DNA of 64,000 nucleotides from Fuerstiella sp. (lineage in GTDB: Bacteria; Planctomycetota; Planctomycetia; Planctomycetales; Planctomycetaceae): assembly GCA_022447225.1 (NCBI GenBank), contig JAKVAZ010000011.1, positions 1-64,000 on the forward strand, given 5' to 3'. The notes beneath the pieces were generated by a model. That model made no database searches. It worked only from the letters and a program-made list of their open reading frames with translations, and was not told the origin of the DNA. Made by a program: the position numbers and the translations under genes. The stretch's first letter is position 1. Each line of letters opens with the position of its first letter. Below, in pieces: positions 16,975 to 26,087 of the stretch.

Positions 16975-17300
16975 TCACCACGAAGACAGGCGATCCGGTA
17001 CGTTGCGGGTAATCTGCTGCACCTGTGGCTCTTTATCGGTCAGACCACGGGACCATGCGGTGCCTCCCGTTGTGAAAACGGTGCCACCGAGTGTATCGAT
17101 GCCGATGGTCGCAGCACCACGCATCACGCGATATGTGTGTTCCGCATCACCAAACAGACTCTTCGGTGCAAATTCCAGGTTGCCGTCCCAAAGCCGGGGC
17201 GGAAGCAGGAATCTCAAAACACTTCGGCAGTCGAAATATGCTGCAGGTTCCACAGACAGTCGAATTCATCATGCGGTTTTCTGAAAACCGCGGCAAAACG
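16975..17300 (-). pseudogene. N,N-dimethylformamidase beta-subunit-like C-terminal remnant, frameshifted
   Basis: The minus strand reads DGNLEFAPKSLFGDAEHTYR, then GGTVFTTGGTAWSRGL, then ITRNVPDRLSSW-stop, which resembles the C-terminal end of the dimethylformamidase-large-subunit-like domain (pattern 'G..VF..GS..W..GL......ITRNVLDRL'). Upstream the matching sequence continues in another frame as DEFDCLWNLQHISTAEVF and then hits TGA near 17220, so a frameshift separates the two parts. Nothing recognisable remains farther upstream before the creatininase gene at 17371. Confidence 0.5.
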
Positions 17301-17370
17301 CGTACATCGGATGAGGCGTCACCGGTGGATCACTTTGTCTGCGAATCGGTAGAGATTCCTGCCGAACGTC

Positions 17371-18192
17371 CTACTCGGCGAGTGCCTTTTTTATCGCCTG
17401 GACCGTCAGCTCTGCACGGAAACTGATGAGACGCCGTCCCCAGTCCATTGTCTGTTCCGCCGGAGCCAGATCCACACCGTTAATATGAAACCTGTCCGCT
17501 GCTAGACGTTGTTTGGTACGAACACTTTGCGGGTCGACACTCATCATCATCGCTGTCATGCCGAAATCGTCATGCAGACCCTCCGGCGTTTGTGAAATTC
17601 CCCGTTCTTCCAGCCAGTCTGCTACCGCCGCAAAATCATAATACTCCGGAATGTAATGCAGCCTGCCGCCCTGAGAGCTTCTGTTGAGCTGCTGGGCAAC
17701 GTGCTTCATCCCATCCTGATTGCCGCCGCTGTCACCGATGAGAATGATATGTCTGAATCCGTGCGCACGAAGCGAGGCACAGATATCTGTCAGCAACGCT
17801 TCATATGTCTCTTCGGTCAGACTGATCGTGCCAGGATACTTCATGTGCAAAGTTGGCGGATCGATGTCACCTTCAGGAACAAACGGCACGATTGGAGCAA
17901 CCAGTGCATCGCCGAGTTTACGGGCAATTGCGGCTGTGGTCCCTCGCAGCACGACGTTATGTTTGCCGGTGACCAGATAGGGACCGTTTTGCTCGACGCC
18001 TCCCGTGGCAACAATCACGGTGTCTTTACCGTCTCGCATTGCATCGCGGACTTCCATCCATGTCAAATCTTCGATGAACACAGTATCAACCGAATCGATC
18101 AGTCGTGGTGATTCCGGATCGGGACTCATCGGATCCGGAGGCGCGATGAAGGCAAGTGAAACGACAGCGAGCAGAGTGCAGAAGCGGGGCAT
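17371..18192 (-). CDS. Secreted creatininase-family protein, variant metal site
   Basis: About 273 aa. The start MPRFCTLLAVVSLAF at 18192 is chosen because a signal peptide begins there and AAGGAAC lies upstream. The family core is present: GGVEQNGPYLVTGKHN, then ALVAPIVPFVPEGDIDPPTLHMKYPGT and ILIGDSGGNQDGM. In typical creatininases the metal motifs read EQHGPHLP...TD and NGHGGN; here they are EQNG...KHN and GDSGGN, so several histidine/aspartate ligands are replaced. Either the metal site is rearranged or the function differs from creatinine hydrolysis. It follows the dimethylformamidase remnant on the same strand, another amide-cleaving family. Confidence 0.8.
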   Translation of the reverse strand: MPRFCTLLAVVSLAFIAPPDPMSPDPESPRLIDSVDTVFIEDLTWMEVRDAMRDGKDTVIVATGGVEQNGPYLVTGKHNVVLRGTTAAIARKLGDALVAPIVPFVPEGDIDPPTLHMKYPGTISLTEETYEALLTDICASLRAHGFRHIILIGDSGGNQDGMKHVAQQLNRSSQGGRLHYIPEYYDFAAVADWLEERGISQTPEGLHDDFGMTAMMMSVDPQSVRTKQRLAADRFHINGVDLAPAEQTMDWGRRLISFRAELTVQAIKKALAE

Positions 18193-18485
18193 AATGTTGT
18201 TCCTTGAATGTTGAGAAGTCCGATTATCAGTTGAGGAGGAATTCCGTGCAATCGACTTGGCAGATACCCTTGAAGCAGGATCATGATTTGCCGGCACAGT
18301 GAACGCCGGTGGTTTGCCTGTAATGGATCATCCGAAATTAAAAGCTTAAGTTCTTTTCGGCAGCGGCACCAATCGTGGTTGCTTGAAGCAACGGTCCTGG
18401 ACGGTAAGCTGGCCTGGAGAGGGATGTCTGCTGTCTCGACCACGGTGTTCAGGTTGTAACGATCGGCTTCCGGGTACTGAAACCA

Positions 18486-19409
18486 ATGGAAATTTTGGAT
18501 TACCGCAGGTGTTTCGCTATTTGTGTTTCGGCTGTGGACGGGGAAGAAAATAATACGTGTCGCGCGCAGCTGCTGGCCCGCTGCGAACTCACAGACAAAA
18601 GTGCGGGGGACACACAGCAGTTTTTCCTGGGCAAAGAATGCGTCGGCGAGTACATGTACCAAAAGCGAGGCATCGCTCAGGTGCCGACCTCAGAAGTCTG
18701 TGTGATCTTCAGCGACGGCGACTCGTCGTTGCAAAAGAAATTCGCAAATCATGACAGCGATGTGATCCAGTCCGGCGAAATGACGGTTTCTCGCCAGGGG
18801 TTCGACGGCAGCTGGGCCAACTGGACCGGTTTGCGTTTCATCCTGGAGCATGGCCATGCCGAAACTCTGCAGTCGGTGGACGAAATCATCCGTGCGACCC
18901 TGGACGGAGAATGTCTGGTCGGCCGCACCACGCTGAATGATCCGTCCGGAGAGTGGCAGGCCAGACTGGAATATCCAATTCCCTACATCAACGTCCATCC
19001 ACCGCAGGGGCTGTTTCAGGTGGATGTCGGTCCCGTCCTGTACCCTGATTTCTCATCGACAGCTCCGAGGTCCATCGAGCGTTTACGTCTGGCCTAAGTG
19101 ATGTACAACCGGACGGATGTCGCTGAGTTTGTCCTTCGAGTACCAACACCGGTTGCAGAAGGACAAACGACTACGACTTTGCACTATTCCGAAGTCATCA
19201 AAAACGTTGCGGAAAATTCACTGTACCGCCTGGAGGAAATAGGGGGCACGCCGGATCAAACTTCATCAGAGCCTAATCCGGTCTCCGAACAGTACGAACT
19301 GTTCCAGGGACGTGTCCTGTCACGTGACCGGTTTCCGCAGAGAACTGCGGATGTTGCGGGCTGTGTTCAGAGTGTCCAGCCTTCGCGGTATTCGCGATGT
19401 ACAAACTGA
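18486..19409 (+). pseudogene. Protein of unknown function split by an in-frame TAA
   Basis: The first part (18486-19094, 203 codons) shows ordered, domain-like sequence: CRAQLLARCELTD, FFLGKECVGEYMY, VPTSEVCVIFSD, LEYPIPYINVHPP, FQVDVGPVLYPDF and SIERLRLA. TAA follows at 19095-19097. The very next codons in the same frame read VMYNRTDVAEFVLRVPTPV, which look like the direct continuation. The simplest reading is one gene of about 300 codons with a nonsense change (Tyr codon TAT/TAC to TAA would be enough). Its last 43 bases overlap the convergent oxidoreductase gene, so the true end may be earlier. Function unknown; no signal peptide seen. Confidence 0.6.
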
Positions 19410-20779
19410 TTCACGTCAACGCTCAAATCCTGAACATTGGTTGCTTTCAGGTTCTTTGCATCCCATTCAATGCGATCCCCTTCACCGACACGAAGTGCCA
19501 GGTTGCCGATCAATATGGTCTCTGTGAGACGACCGGCGTAGGTGAAGTTCGACATCGTGCCGGGCTTGTGCTCGCCGGTGATTGACTTCACGAATTCCCA
19601 CTTCTGTCGTTCGTCAGGCGCACCGTTGAAGGGGATTCGTGGCAGCGTCTGCTCCGGCTTTTCGTAGTTTGAGAAACCGTCCCGCGGCAAAAGATAATAC
19701 CTCTGACCGTAGTCATCAGCTGAAAACAGCATCCCGTTGGTACCCACGGCCAGCATGCCGCTGGTTTTCGGACCACCCTGGCGTTGCGCTGTGATCTTTT
19801 TCCTGAAGCCTTCCGGCAGCTGACTGGTGAGTTCCTCGGGTGGCAGTTCGCCTCCGTCGTACCAGTACATGTCGCAGGCAGCCATTCCCTCACGTTCAGG
19901 GAACTCGAATTTCAGCAAACTGCTGGACGGATAGGTCTCGTTTTCGTAGAGGCCTGGATTTTTCACGGCTGTGATGGCAATCGGATCAAACAGATGCAGA
20001 GCCATGATCGGAAGATTGGTGGTGTGGCAGGCCATATCGCCCAGTGCCCCGGTGCCGAAATCGACCCATCCTCGCCATTTGAATGGATGATAAACACCTT
20101 GCTTATAGGGACGCATTGGAGCCGGACCGATCCAGCTGTCCCAGTTCAGGTGTGCAGGAACGGGATCCTCACCTTCCGGCCGACCCACCGCCTGGGGCCA
20201 CACTGGTCGATTGGTCCACACGTGGACCGAGGTCACGTCACCAATCGCATCTGCTCGCAGGACTTCCACAGCTTCGCGCAGTCCGTCACCGGCCGTGCCC
20301 TGGTTCCCCATTTGTGTGACCACACCTTTTTCTTCGGAAAGCTCGCGCAGATGGCGTGCCTCGTAAATCGACCAGGTCAGTGGTTTCTGGCAGTAAACGT
20401 GTTTGTCCATCTTCATCGCCATGGATGCGGCGGCGGCATGACTATGGTCCGGCGTACTGACGGTGACGATGTCAACTTTTTCACCCATCTTATCCAGCAT
20501 CTCACGGTAGTCGCTGAAAGACTCAGCATCGCGAAATTCGCGTTGCTTCTGCTGGAGAGTATTTGCGTCGACATCACAGATTCCGACAATTGAAACGCCC
20601 TGGTCGTATATGTTGCTGGTGTCAGACCGGCCTTTTCCTCCAACCCCCACACATGCGGCGCTCAATGATTGAAGCGCCGAACGTGAGGCTTTGACCTGAG
20701 TACCGCCTCCAACCCAATAGGCTGCTCCGATTCCTGCAGACTGTCCTATGAATTGACGTCGATTCGTATTTCGAGCCAT
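19367..20779 (-). CDS. Gfo/Idh/MocA-family oxidoreductase with Tat signal
   Basis: About 470 aa. The start at 20779 has AAAGGTGA about 8 nt upstream, and gives the twin-arginine leader NTNRRQFIGQSAGIGAA. The Rossmann loop reads ACVGVGGKGRSD (residues about 42-53), and the catalytic lysine lies in YCQKPLTW (132). The middle has the WVDFGTGALGDMACHTTN segment typical of the planctomycete/verrucomicrobial secreted group with a long C-terminal domain. Probably a periplasmic sugar dehydrogenase; substrate unknown. Paralogue of 2688-3917, which it resembles mainly in fold. Confidence 0.88.
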   Translation of the reverse strand: MARNTNRRQFIGQSAGIGAAYWVGGGTQVKASRSALQSLSAACVGVGGKGRSDTSNIYDQGVSIVGICDVDANTLQQKQREFRDAESFSDYREMLDKMGEKVDIVTVSTPDHSHAAAASMAMKMDKHVYCQKPLTWSIYEARHLRELSEEKGVVTQMGNQGTAGDGLREAVEVLRADAIGDVTSVHVWTNRPVWPQAVGRPEGEDPVPAHLNWDSWIGPAPMRPYKQGVYHPFKWRGWVDFGTGALGDMACHTTNLPIMALHLFDPIAITAVKNPGLYENETYPSSSLLKFEFPEREGMAACDMYWYDGGELPPEELTSQLPEGFRKKITAQRQGGPKTSGMLAVGTNGMLFSADDYGQRYYLLPRDGFSNYEKPEQTLPRIPFNGAPDERQKWEFVKSITGEHKPGTMSNFTYAGRLTETILIGNLALRVGEGDRIEWDAKNLKATNVQDLSVDVNQFVHREYREGWTL

Positions 20780-21066
20780 CGAAGTATCACCTTTGATTCT
20801 GTACAAATTGCGGTAGGAAAACGACAAACGTGGAATTCAGCAGGGACTGGGTGTACGCCAGTTCCTTGATGCAGGAAGGCTGAGAAATTCAGTCAAGTTT
20901 GTCGAAAACTCTGCTCCCACGATAACAACGCTGCCACAAAGAGCAAACAATCCCAATGTTTTCAGAAGTTATGCGACCTGATTCCGGTCCGGTATTGTTG
21001 TTTTTATGAACGTTGGATTCGCTTCTCTGTTTCCTGGTGCCCCTTCCTCTTTTTTCAAGTGAATTG

Positions 21067-22425
21067 ATGTTGCGAGTGACCCTCTTTTTCCCGGTCGTGG
21101 ATGTAAGAAAACGTTGCTGTCAAATGGCACTGGCAGCCGGACTGACTGTGACACTGATGCTGTGCGGCTGCAGCGAGGACCGATCAGGTTCTGTTCCGAA
21201 GTCGTCCGGTGACGGCGGAGCCGGTGAGACACCAACCGTAGCAGCGGACGATCCTGCAGCCGTGGCTGCTTTAACGGCCGCCGGCTTCAAGCTGACTGCG
21301 AATCAGGCCGGCAATGTTACTGCGGTATCGATGGCCTTCAACGAAGATCAGTCGGATCAATTGTCTCATCTGAGGGGCCTCAACAGTTTGACGCGGATTC
21401 AGTTCACGGGCCCTGCTCTGACAGACAATGGTCTGGATGTCATTGCTGAACTGCCGAATCTTAAACAATTGAACATTTCTGATTCACGAGCAGCGGACGG
21501 GGCCCTGAAAGCCTGTGAAGGACTACAAAAGCTGGAAGTCCTGCAGTTGAGGCGGTCTGCTGTAACCAACGATGGACTGATCAGTCTGAGTGGCCTGCCG
21601 GTGTTACGTGTTGTTGACGTACGCAACACCAAAGTCTCAGACGAGGGTCTGGAGCATCTGGCAAAAATTTCGTCACTCCTCGACCTGCAGGTTGAGAAAT
21701 GCGATGTGACGGATGCCGGCGTCAGAGCGATCAGCCATCTTTCGCTTAAGTCCATCAATCTCAATTTTTGTACATCGATATCGAATCAAACTCTGAAAAT
21801 ACTTGGCGGGATGTCAAGTCTGACTGCCATTCAGCTTTCGGAGACGGAAGTCACGGACGAAGGAATGCAGGCAGTTGCCAATCTCAGGAAACTCAAGCGT
21901 CTGCGTCTGACAGGTTGTGATGTTACGCACGCCGGGTTTGTTCATCTGGCGGGAATCGAAACGATCGAGCGACTGGAACTTCGGGAAACGTCGCTGGATG
22001 TTGAGGGGCTGGAAATTATCTCGAAATTGCCTCATGTCAGTTTTCTGGACATCAGTGAATGTCGCCTGCTCCGAAAAGGCGAACTGTCACCGATCAGCAG
22101 AATGACCAGCCTGAAGACTCTGGTCTGTCGGTATACCCGAATGGATGATGCTGTTTTCAATACTTTGGACGGACTCACGAAACTTGAGGAACTGAATCTG
22201 AGTTCGACATCGATTACAGACGAATCGGTGAAGACGCTTCTGAAGCTGACTAAGGTAAAAAGACTCAACGTTGGTGCGACGCAATTGTCTGATGAAGGTT
22301 TCCGCCAGCTTTCAGCAATGCCGGAGCTGAAGTGGTTGAATGTTGCCAATACGAGCATCGGGTTTGACGTCATCGACGAACTCAAAGCAGCTCGGGAAGG
22401 ACTCGAGGTTGAAGAATTTGAATAG
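21067..22425 (+). CDS. Leucine-rich-repeat lipoprotein
   Basis: About 452 aa from ATG 21067; an in-frame ATG at 21013 is less likely. A lipoprotein signal ends in LMLCGC-SED, with the lipidated Cys inside LCGC. After a linker (PKSSGDGGAG...) come at least a dozen LRR units of the AMN1/'cysteine-containing' type, for example LTDNGLDVIAELPNLKQLNI, TNDGLISLSGLPVLRVVD and TDEGMQAVANLRKLKRLRL. Such proteins are membrane-anchored binding proteins of unknown ligand, abundant in planctomycetes. It lies 94 bp before hemL on the same strand; no functional link is evident. Confidence 0.85.
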   Translation: MLRVTLFFPVVDVRKRCCQMALAAGLTVTLMLCGCSEDRSGSVPKSSGDGGAGETPTVAADDPAAVAALTAAGFKLTANQAGNVTAVSMAFNEDQSDQLSHLRGLNSLTRIQFTGPALTDNGLDVIAELPNLKQLNISDSRAADGALKACEGLQKLEVLQLRRSAVTNDGLISLSGLPVLRVVDVRNTKVSDEGLEHLAKISSLLDLQVEKCDVTDAGVRAISHLSLKSINLNFCTSISNQTLKILGGMSSLTAIQLSETEVTDEGMQAVANLRKLKRLRLTGCDVTHAGFVHLAGIETIERLELRETSLDVEGLEIISKLPHVSFLDISECRLLRKGELSPISRMTSLKTLVCRYTRMDDAVFNTLDGLTKLEELNLSSTSITDESVKTLLKLTKVKRLNVGATQLSDEGFRQLSAMPELKWLNVANTSIGFDVIDELKAAREGLEVEEFE

Positions 22426-22519
22426 TCCCGGCGGGTGCGTTTTCGGGTTAAGTTTGACGACCGTACCTGGATAAGGTTGAAGGTCTCTTGGTCTCGCAAG
22501 GTGTCAGGGTATAAAGTCC

Positions 22520-23821
22520 ATGGTCGATACTTCCGGGCGTTCTCAGAGTCAGCAGCAGTTCGAACGAGCTCAACGCAGTATTCCCGGTGGAGTCAACAGT
22601 CCCGCTCGCGCATTTGGTGCCGTTGGCGGGGTTCCTCCGTTTATTGCCCGTGGTGATGGTCCGCTGATCACAGATATTGACGGGAACGTCTACATCGACT
22701 TTGTGGGCTCCTGGGGACCTCACATACTGGGACACCAGCATCCGGCAGTTGTTTCCTCGATTGAACAGGCCGTTGCCAAGGGAACCAGTTTTGGCGCACC
22801 GACGGTGGCGGAATCTGATCTTGCCGAGTTGGTTTGTGAACTGGTACCCGGTATCGACCGTGTGCGGATGGTGAATTCAGGGACCGAAGCCACGATGTCT
22901 GCCATCCGCGCGGCACGCGGATTTACGGGTCGGGATCGTATCATTAAATTTGCGGGCTGTTACCACGGACATGTCGATTCGTTGCTCGTTCAGGCAGGAA
23001 GTGGTGCGCTGACTCTGGGGGCACCGTCCAGTCCGGGGGTCCCTGCGGGCTGCACATCCGACACTCTGATTCTTTCTTACAATGATGAGGACGCGGTCAC
23101 TCAGGCATTCAGCGAATACGGAGACACCCTGGCTGCTGTGATTCTTGAACCCGTTTGTGGAAACATGGGTTGTGTGGTGCCAGACATCAGGTTTCTGAAC
23201 ACATTACGCAGTTTGTGTACGGAACATGGTGCTGTACTGATCTTTGACGAAGTCATGACTGGTTTTCGGGTTGGCATTCACTGTGCTCAACACCGATTCA
23301 GTGTGACGCCGGACATGACAACACTCGGCAAGATTATCGGCGGGGGCATGCCCGTGGGTGCCTATGGAGGGCGAGTCGACATTATGGACTCCGTCTCTCC
23401 GGTTGGTGAGGTCTATCAGGCGGGAACTCTGTCAGGGAATCCTGTGGCCATGGCCAGTGGATTGGCGACCTTGAACACATTACGCGACGAAGATCCGTTC
23501 GATCGGCTGGAAGAACTGGGGGCACAACTTGAATCCGGGTTCCGTGAAGCGGCTGCCGCTGTTGGTATCCCGGTGACCGTGAATCGAGTTGGCAGTATGC
23601 TGACCCTGTTCTTTAACGCTGGTCCCGTTACAGATTTGGCTTCGGCGATGCGGTCGGATACCGAGCGTTTTTCCGGATGGTTTCACGGTATGCTGAATCG
23701 CGGCGTGTACCTGCCCTGCAGTCAGTTCGAGGCCATGTTTGTTTCAGCGGCCCACACCGGCGAGTACATCGATCGTACACTGGAATCAGCTACCCTCACG
23801 ATGCGTGAATTGGCAAAGTAG
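22520..23821 (+). CDS. hemL: Glutamate-1-semialdehyde 2,1-aminomutase
   Basis: PLP-dependent enzyme that converts glutamate-1-semialdehyde to 5-aminolevulinate in the C5 route to tetrapyrroles. Length 433 aa, normal for HemL. Hallmarks: SIPGGVNSPARAFGAVGG near the N-terminus, VNSGTEATMSAIRAARG (PLP-phosphate region), LIFDEVMTGFRVG, and the PLP lysine in TTLGKIIGGGMPVGAYGG. The C-terminal MFVSAAHTGEYIDRTL also fits. Cytoplasmic. No other heme gene is nearby, so it appears to be a stand-alone locus. Confidence 0.96.
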   Translation: MVDTSGRSQSQQQFERAQRSIPGGVNSPARAFGAVGGVPPFIARGDGPLITDIDGNVYIDFVGSWGPHILGHQHPAVVSSIEQAVAKGTSFGAPTVAESDLAELVCELVPGIDRVRMVNSGTEATMSAIRAARGFTGRDRIIKFAGCYHGHVDSLLVQAGSGALTLGAPSSPGVPAGCTSDTLILSYNDEDAVTQAFSEYGDTLAAVILEPVCGNMGCVVPDIRFLNTLRSLCTEHGAVLIFDEVMTGFRVGIHCAQHRFSVTPDMTTLGKIIGGGMPVGAYGGRVDIMDSVSPVGEVYQAGTLSGNPVAMASGLATLNTLRDEDPFDRLEELGAQLESGFREAAAAVGIPVTVNRVGSMLTLFFNAGPVTDLASAMRSDTERFSGWFHGMLNRGVYLPCSQFEAMFVSAAHTGEYIDRTLESATLTMRELAK

Positions 23822-24238
23822 CCATCATACGAATCGTACAGGTGTGGCCGGTGCCGTCAGGCCCGACGGTGTGCAACTGCTCAGATACGGAACGTCTGAG
23901 AAAACGTGTTTGACGATTTTCGTTACAGAATCAGATTCGGTTTGCTCCGGATGCCGAATTGATGTCTGTTTAATGATTTCAAAGTCGCTGCCGCGATCTG
24001 TCGAATCCGTGACATCAGGGGAAGCAATGCTTCAGTGTGGACGTTGCTGTGCTGTCTTTTACGGGACTCTGTGTGGCAGTGGTGTGTTGTCTCCATGAGA
24101 TGAAAACGACTCCGAATACCAAAGAAACTGTCGACCAGTTGAAACCTTGGACACACCCAGACTTGGCTGAGTTGAATTGAGTCTTTTACGGCACGACAAT
24201 ATTACTGCGAATTTTTAATGTTTTTCGGGACAAATTCT
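23822..24238. other. Intergenic stretch, about 417 bp, no gene seen
   Basis: Between hemL and the TPR-like protein. Short frames on both strands lack family features. Presumably holds the promoter for the gene at 24239. Confidence 0.4.
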
Positions 24239-24991
24239 ATGGTCCGGTCTGTGGTGTGCTGTTGTTTTGCCGCGGTTCTGCCGGTTCCGTATGCATGGGC
24301 ATTCGACGAACCGGTCACTCATCCTCTGACAGCAGCAGAGCGTCAGAAGATTCAACAGAAATACCGCAGAGTGATCGAGTCCACGGATGACATTCCACCG
24401 ACCGTCTCGATCCATTCGCGTCGAGGTGATGCTCGTATGTTTTTGCGGGACTACAAACAGGCGGTTGAGGAATACCTGGCAATGGTCAAACTTCAGCCTG
24501 AACTTGATGCGTCACACTGGAGGCTTGGAATTGCATTGTTCTTTAATGGTCAGCCTGAAACAGCCGCCGCTCAGTTTGATAAATACCATTCCTTTGACGA
24601 TGTTGACCGGGAGAACGGAATTTGGCGTTTTCTTTGCCACTATCGAGCCTTTGGAGCGGAACGGGCCGCCAAAGAACTGTTGCGTTATGAAAAAGATGAC
24701 CGGCAGCCGTTTCCTGTCGTGTATCGATTATTTGACGGCAGTGTCACGCCGGAGGAAGCTTTGGAGCAGGTTTCGGAGTCTCTCCCTGCCTCCGAGCGTG
24801 ACAAGAGATTGTTTTATACGGAACTCTATATTGGTCTTCTGAAAACCGTGCAGGACGATCGTGTGGCTGCGCGGGATGCACTGCGGAGTGCCACTTCACG
24901 TGAGTGGCCCCGAACGGCCGGGTTCGGCCCCGCTTATATGTGGCAGGTGGGACGAATGCAGTTCGACGAATTGACGAAAACGGATGAATGA
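24239..24991 (+). CDS. Secreted TPR-like protein of unknown function
   Basis: About 250 aa with signal peptide (MVRSVVCCCFAAVLPVPYAWA). A possible earlier ATG at 24218 adds only seven residues. After a conserved-looking lead (TAAERQKIQQKYRRVIESTDD) there are two helical TPR-type repeats (IHSRRGDARMFLRDYKQAVEEYLAMV and DASHWRLGIALFFNGQPETAAAQFDKYH), then helical sequence up to WPRTAGFGPAYMWQVGRM. Similar planctomycete secreted TPR proteins have no known function. It is followed after about 200 bp by the convergent nnrE gene. Confidence 0.75.
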   Translation: MVRSVVCCCFAAVLPVPYAWAFDEPVTHPLTAAERQKIQQKYRRVIESTDDIPPTVSIHSRRGDARMFLRDYKQAVEEYLAMVKLQPELDASHWRLGIALFFNGQPETAAAQFDKYHSFDDVDRENGIWRFLCHYRAFGAERAAKELLRYEKDDRQPFPVVYRLFDGSVTPEEALEQVSESLPASERDKRLFYTELYIGLLKTVQDDRVAARDALRSATSREWPRTAGFGPAYMWQVGRMQFDELTKTDE

Positions 24992-25197
24992 TCCGCTGTT
25001 TCGCTGCGGGTATGAACATCTCACAGCCGGATCCTGACAATGTTCAGCAAGGTTAGTGTGCTGCCTGTCGGTTCTGCATTGTGTTTCCCGGGAAGACGGG
25101 ACACCTTTCGTACCCTTTGAAGGACTCATTTTGTGCCGGCTGATCAGTTCTGATCGGTGCCTGTTGTGTTGTCTCGGGGCCTCGACACATGTGGATG

Positions 25198-25917
25198 TCA
25201 GGACTTTTCCTGACGATACTGAATGATCCAGTCATGAATCCATGCCTGTGGTATGCCAATGTGTGCAATCACGACACGGCCTGTGTATTTCTGTGCCGCT
25301 GGTGTGAGAAACCCGCGTTTTGTTCCGACGAAGGACACCGTGATGTCCGCCTGAACACATTGATTCCCACAACTGCCATCATCACAGTTCAGACCTGAGG
25401 GTACGTCAACGGACAATACCTGTGCGGGGGATGAATTGATTGATTCGACCCAACGGCTGAACGGGGATCGAAGTTCACCGCGAACAGCTGTTCCCAGGAG
25501 TGCATCGACAATCCAGTCATTCGGAGCCATGTCAGCCAGCAATCTCGGGCAGTCTGAACCGTCATTCAGGATCTGAACGTTCACGCCGCTGTTTGTGAGA
25601 AATTCGAGGTTGCTTCGCGTGTCGGCCGACAGAGGCCTGCCAGCCGTTTCCAGGAACACCTGTGAACGGTATCCCTCAGCTGCGCGTTGTCGGGCAATGG
25701 CCAGACCGTCTCCTCCGTTGTTCCCGGGACCACACAGGATTGCGACCTGATCAGACGCTCCGGGATCGGGTAAATGGTCGGCAGTGCCGCGGGCCGCATT
25801 TTCCATCATCAGTAGTCCGGGAAGTCCCAGTGCTTTAACGGCAGCGGCGTCGACTGCCCGTGCTTCATCCCGGGACAGAATCAGTTCATTTAAGTTCGAA
25901 GCAGAAGGGGCATTCAT
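25198..25917 (-). CDS. nnrE: NAD(P)H-hydrate epimerase (YjeF N-terminal domain)
   Basis: Repairs hydrated NADH/NADPH by interconverting R and S epimers. Length 239 aa, a stand-alone N-terminal YjeF domain without the dehydratase (NnrD) part. Signature residues: EARAVDAAAVKALGLPGLLMMENAARG, AILCGPGNNGGDGLAIAR (nucleotide loop), NDWIVDALLGTAVRG (D for K+ and substrate) and LSVDVPSGLNCDDG. No NnrD gene is seen in the window. Cytoplasmic housekeeping enzyme. Confidence 0.92.
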   Translation of the reverse strand: MNAPSASNLNELILSRDEARAVDAAAVKALGLPGLLMMENAARGTADHLPDPGASDQVAILCGPGNNGGDGLAIARQRAAEGYRSQVFLETAGRPLSADTRSNLEFLTNSGVNVQILNDGSDCPRLLADMAPNDWIVDALLGTAVRGELRSPFSRWVESINSSPAQVLSVDVPSGLNCDDGSCGNQCVQADITVSFVGTKRGFLTPAAQKYTGRVVIAHIGIPQAWIHDWIIQYRQEKS

Positions 25918-26087
25918 CGTTGTGTTTTGGAGAAATTCCGGTGTGGTTGACTTTGCCCTCGATGCCTGCCGGGACGAATGGTGAAGAATCGGTTAAACTT
26001 TGCGGCACCGTCCGATTTTTCTTCGGTTAGCACAAATAGCGACTTACTTCCGCTGAGAAACTCGGGTGGACACAAATTGGGTATCTG

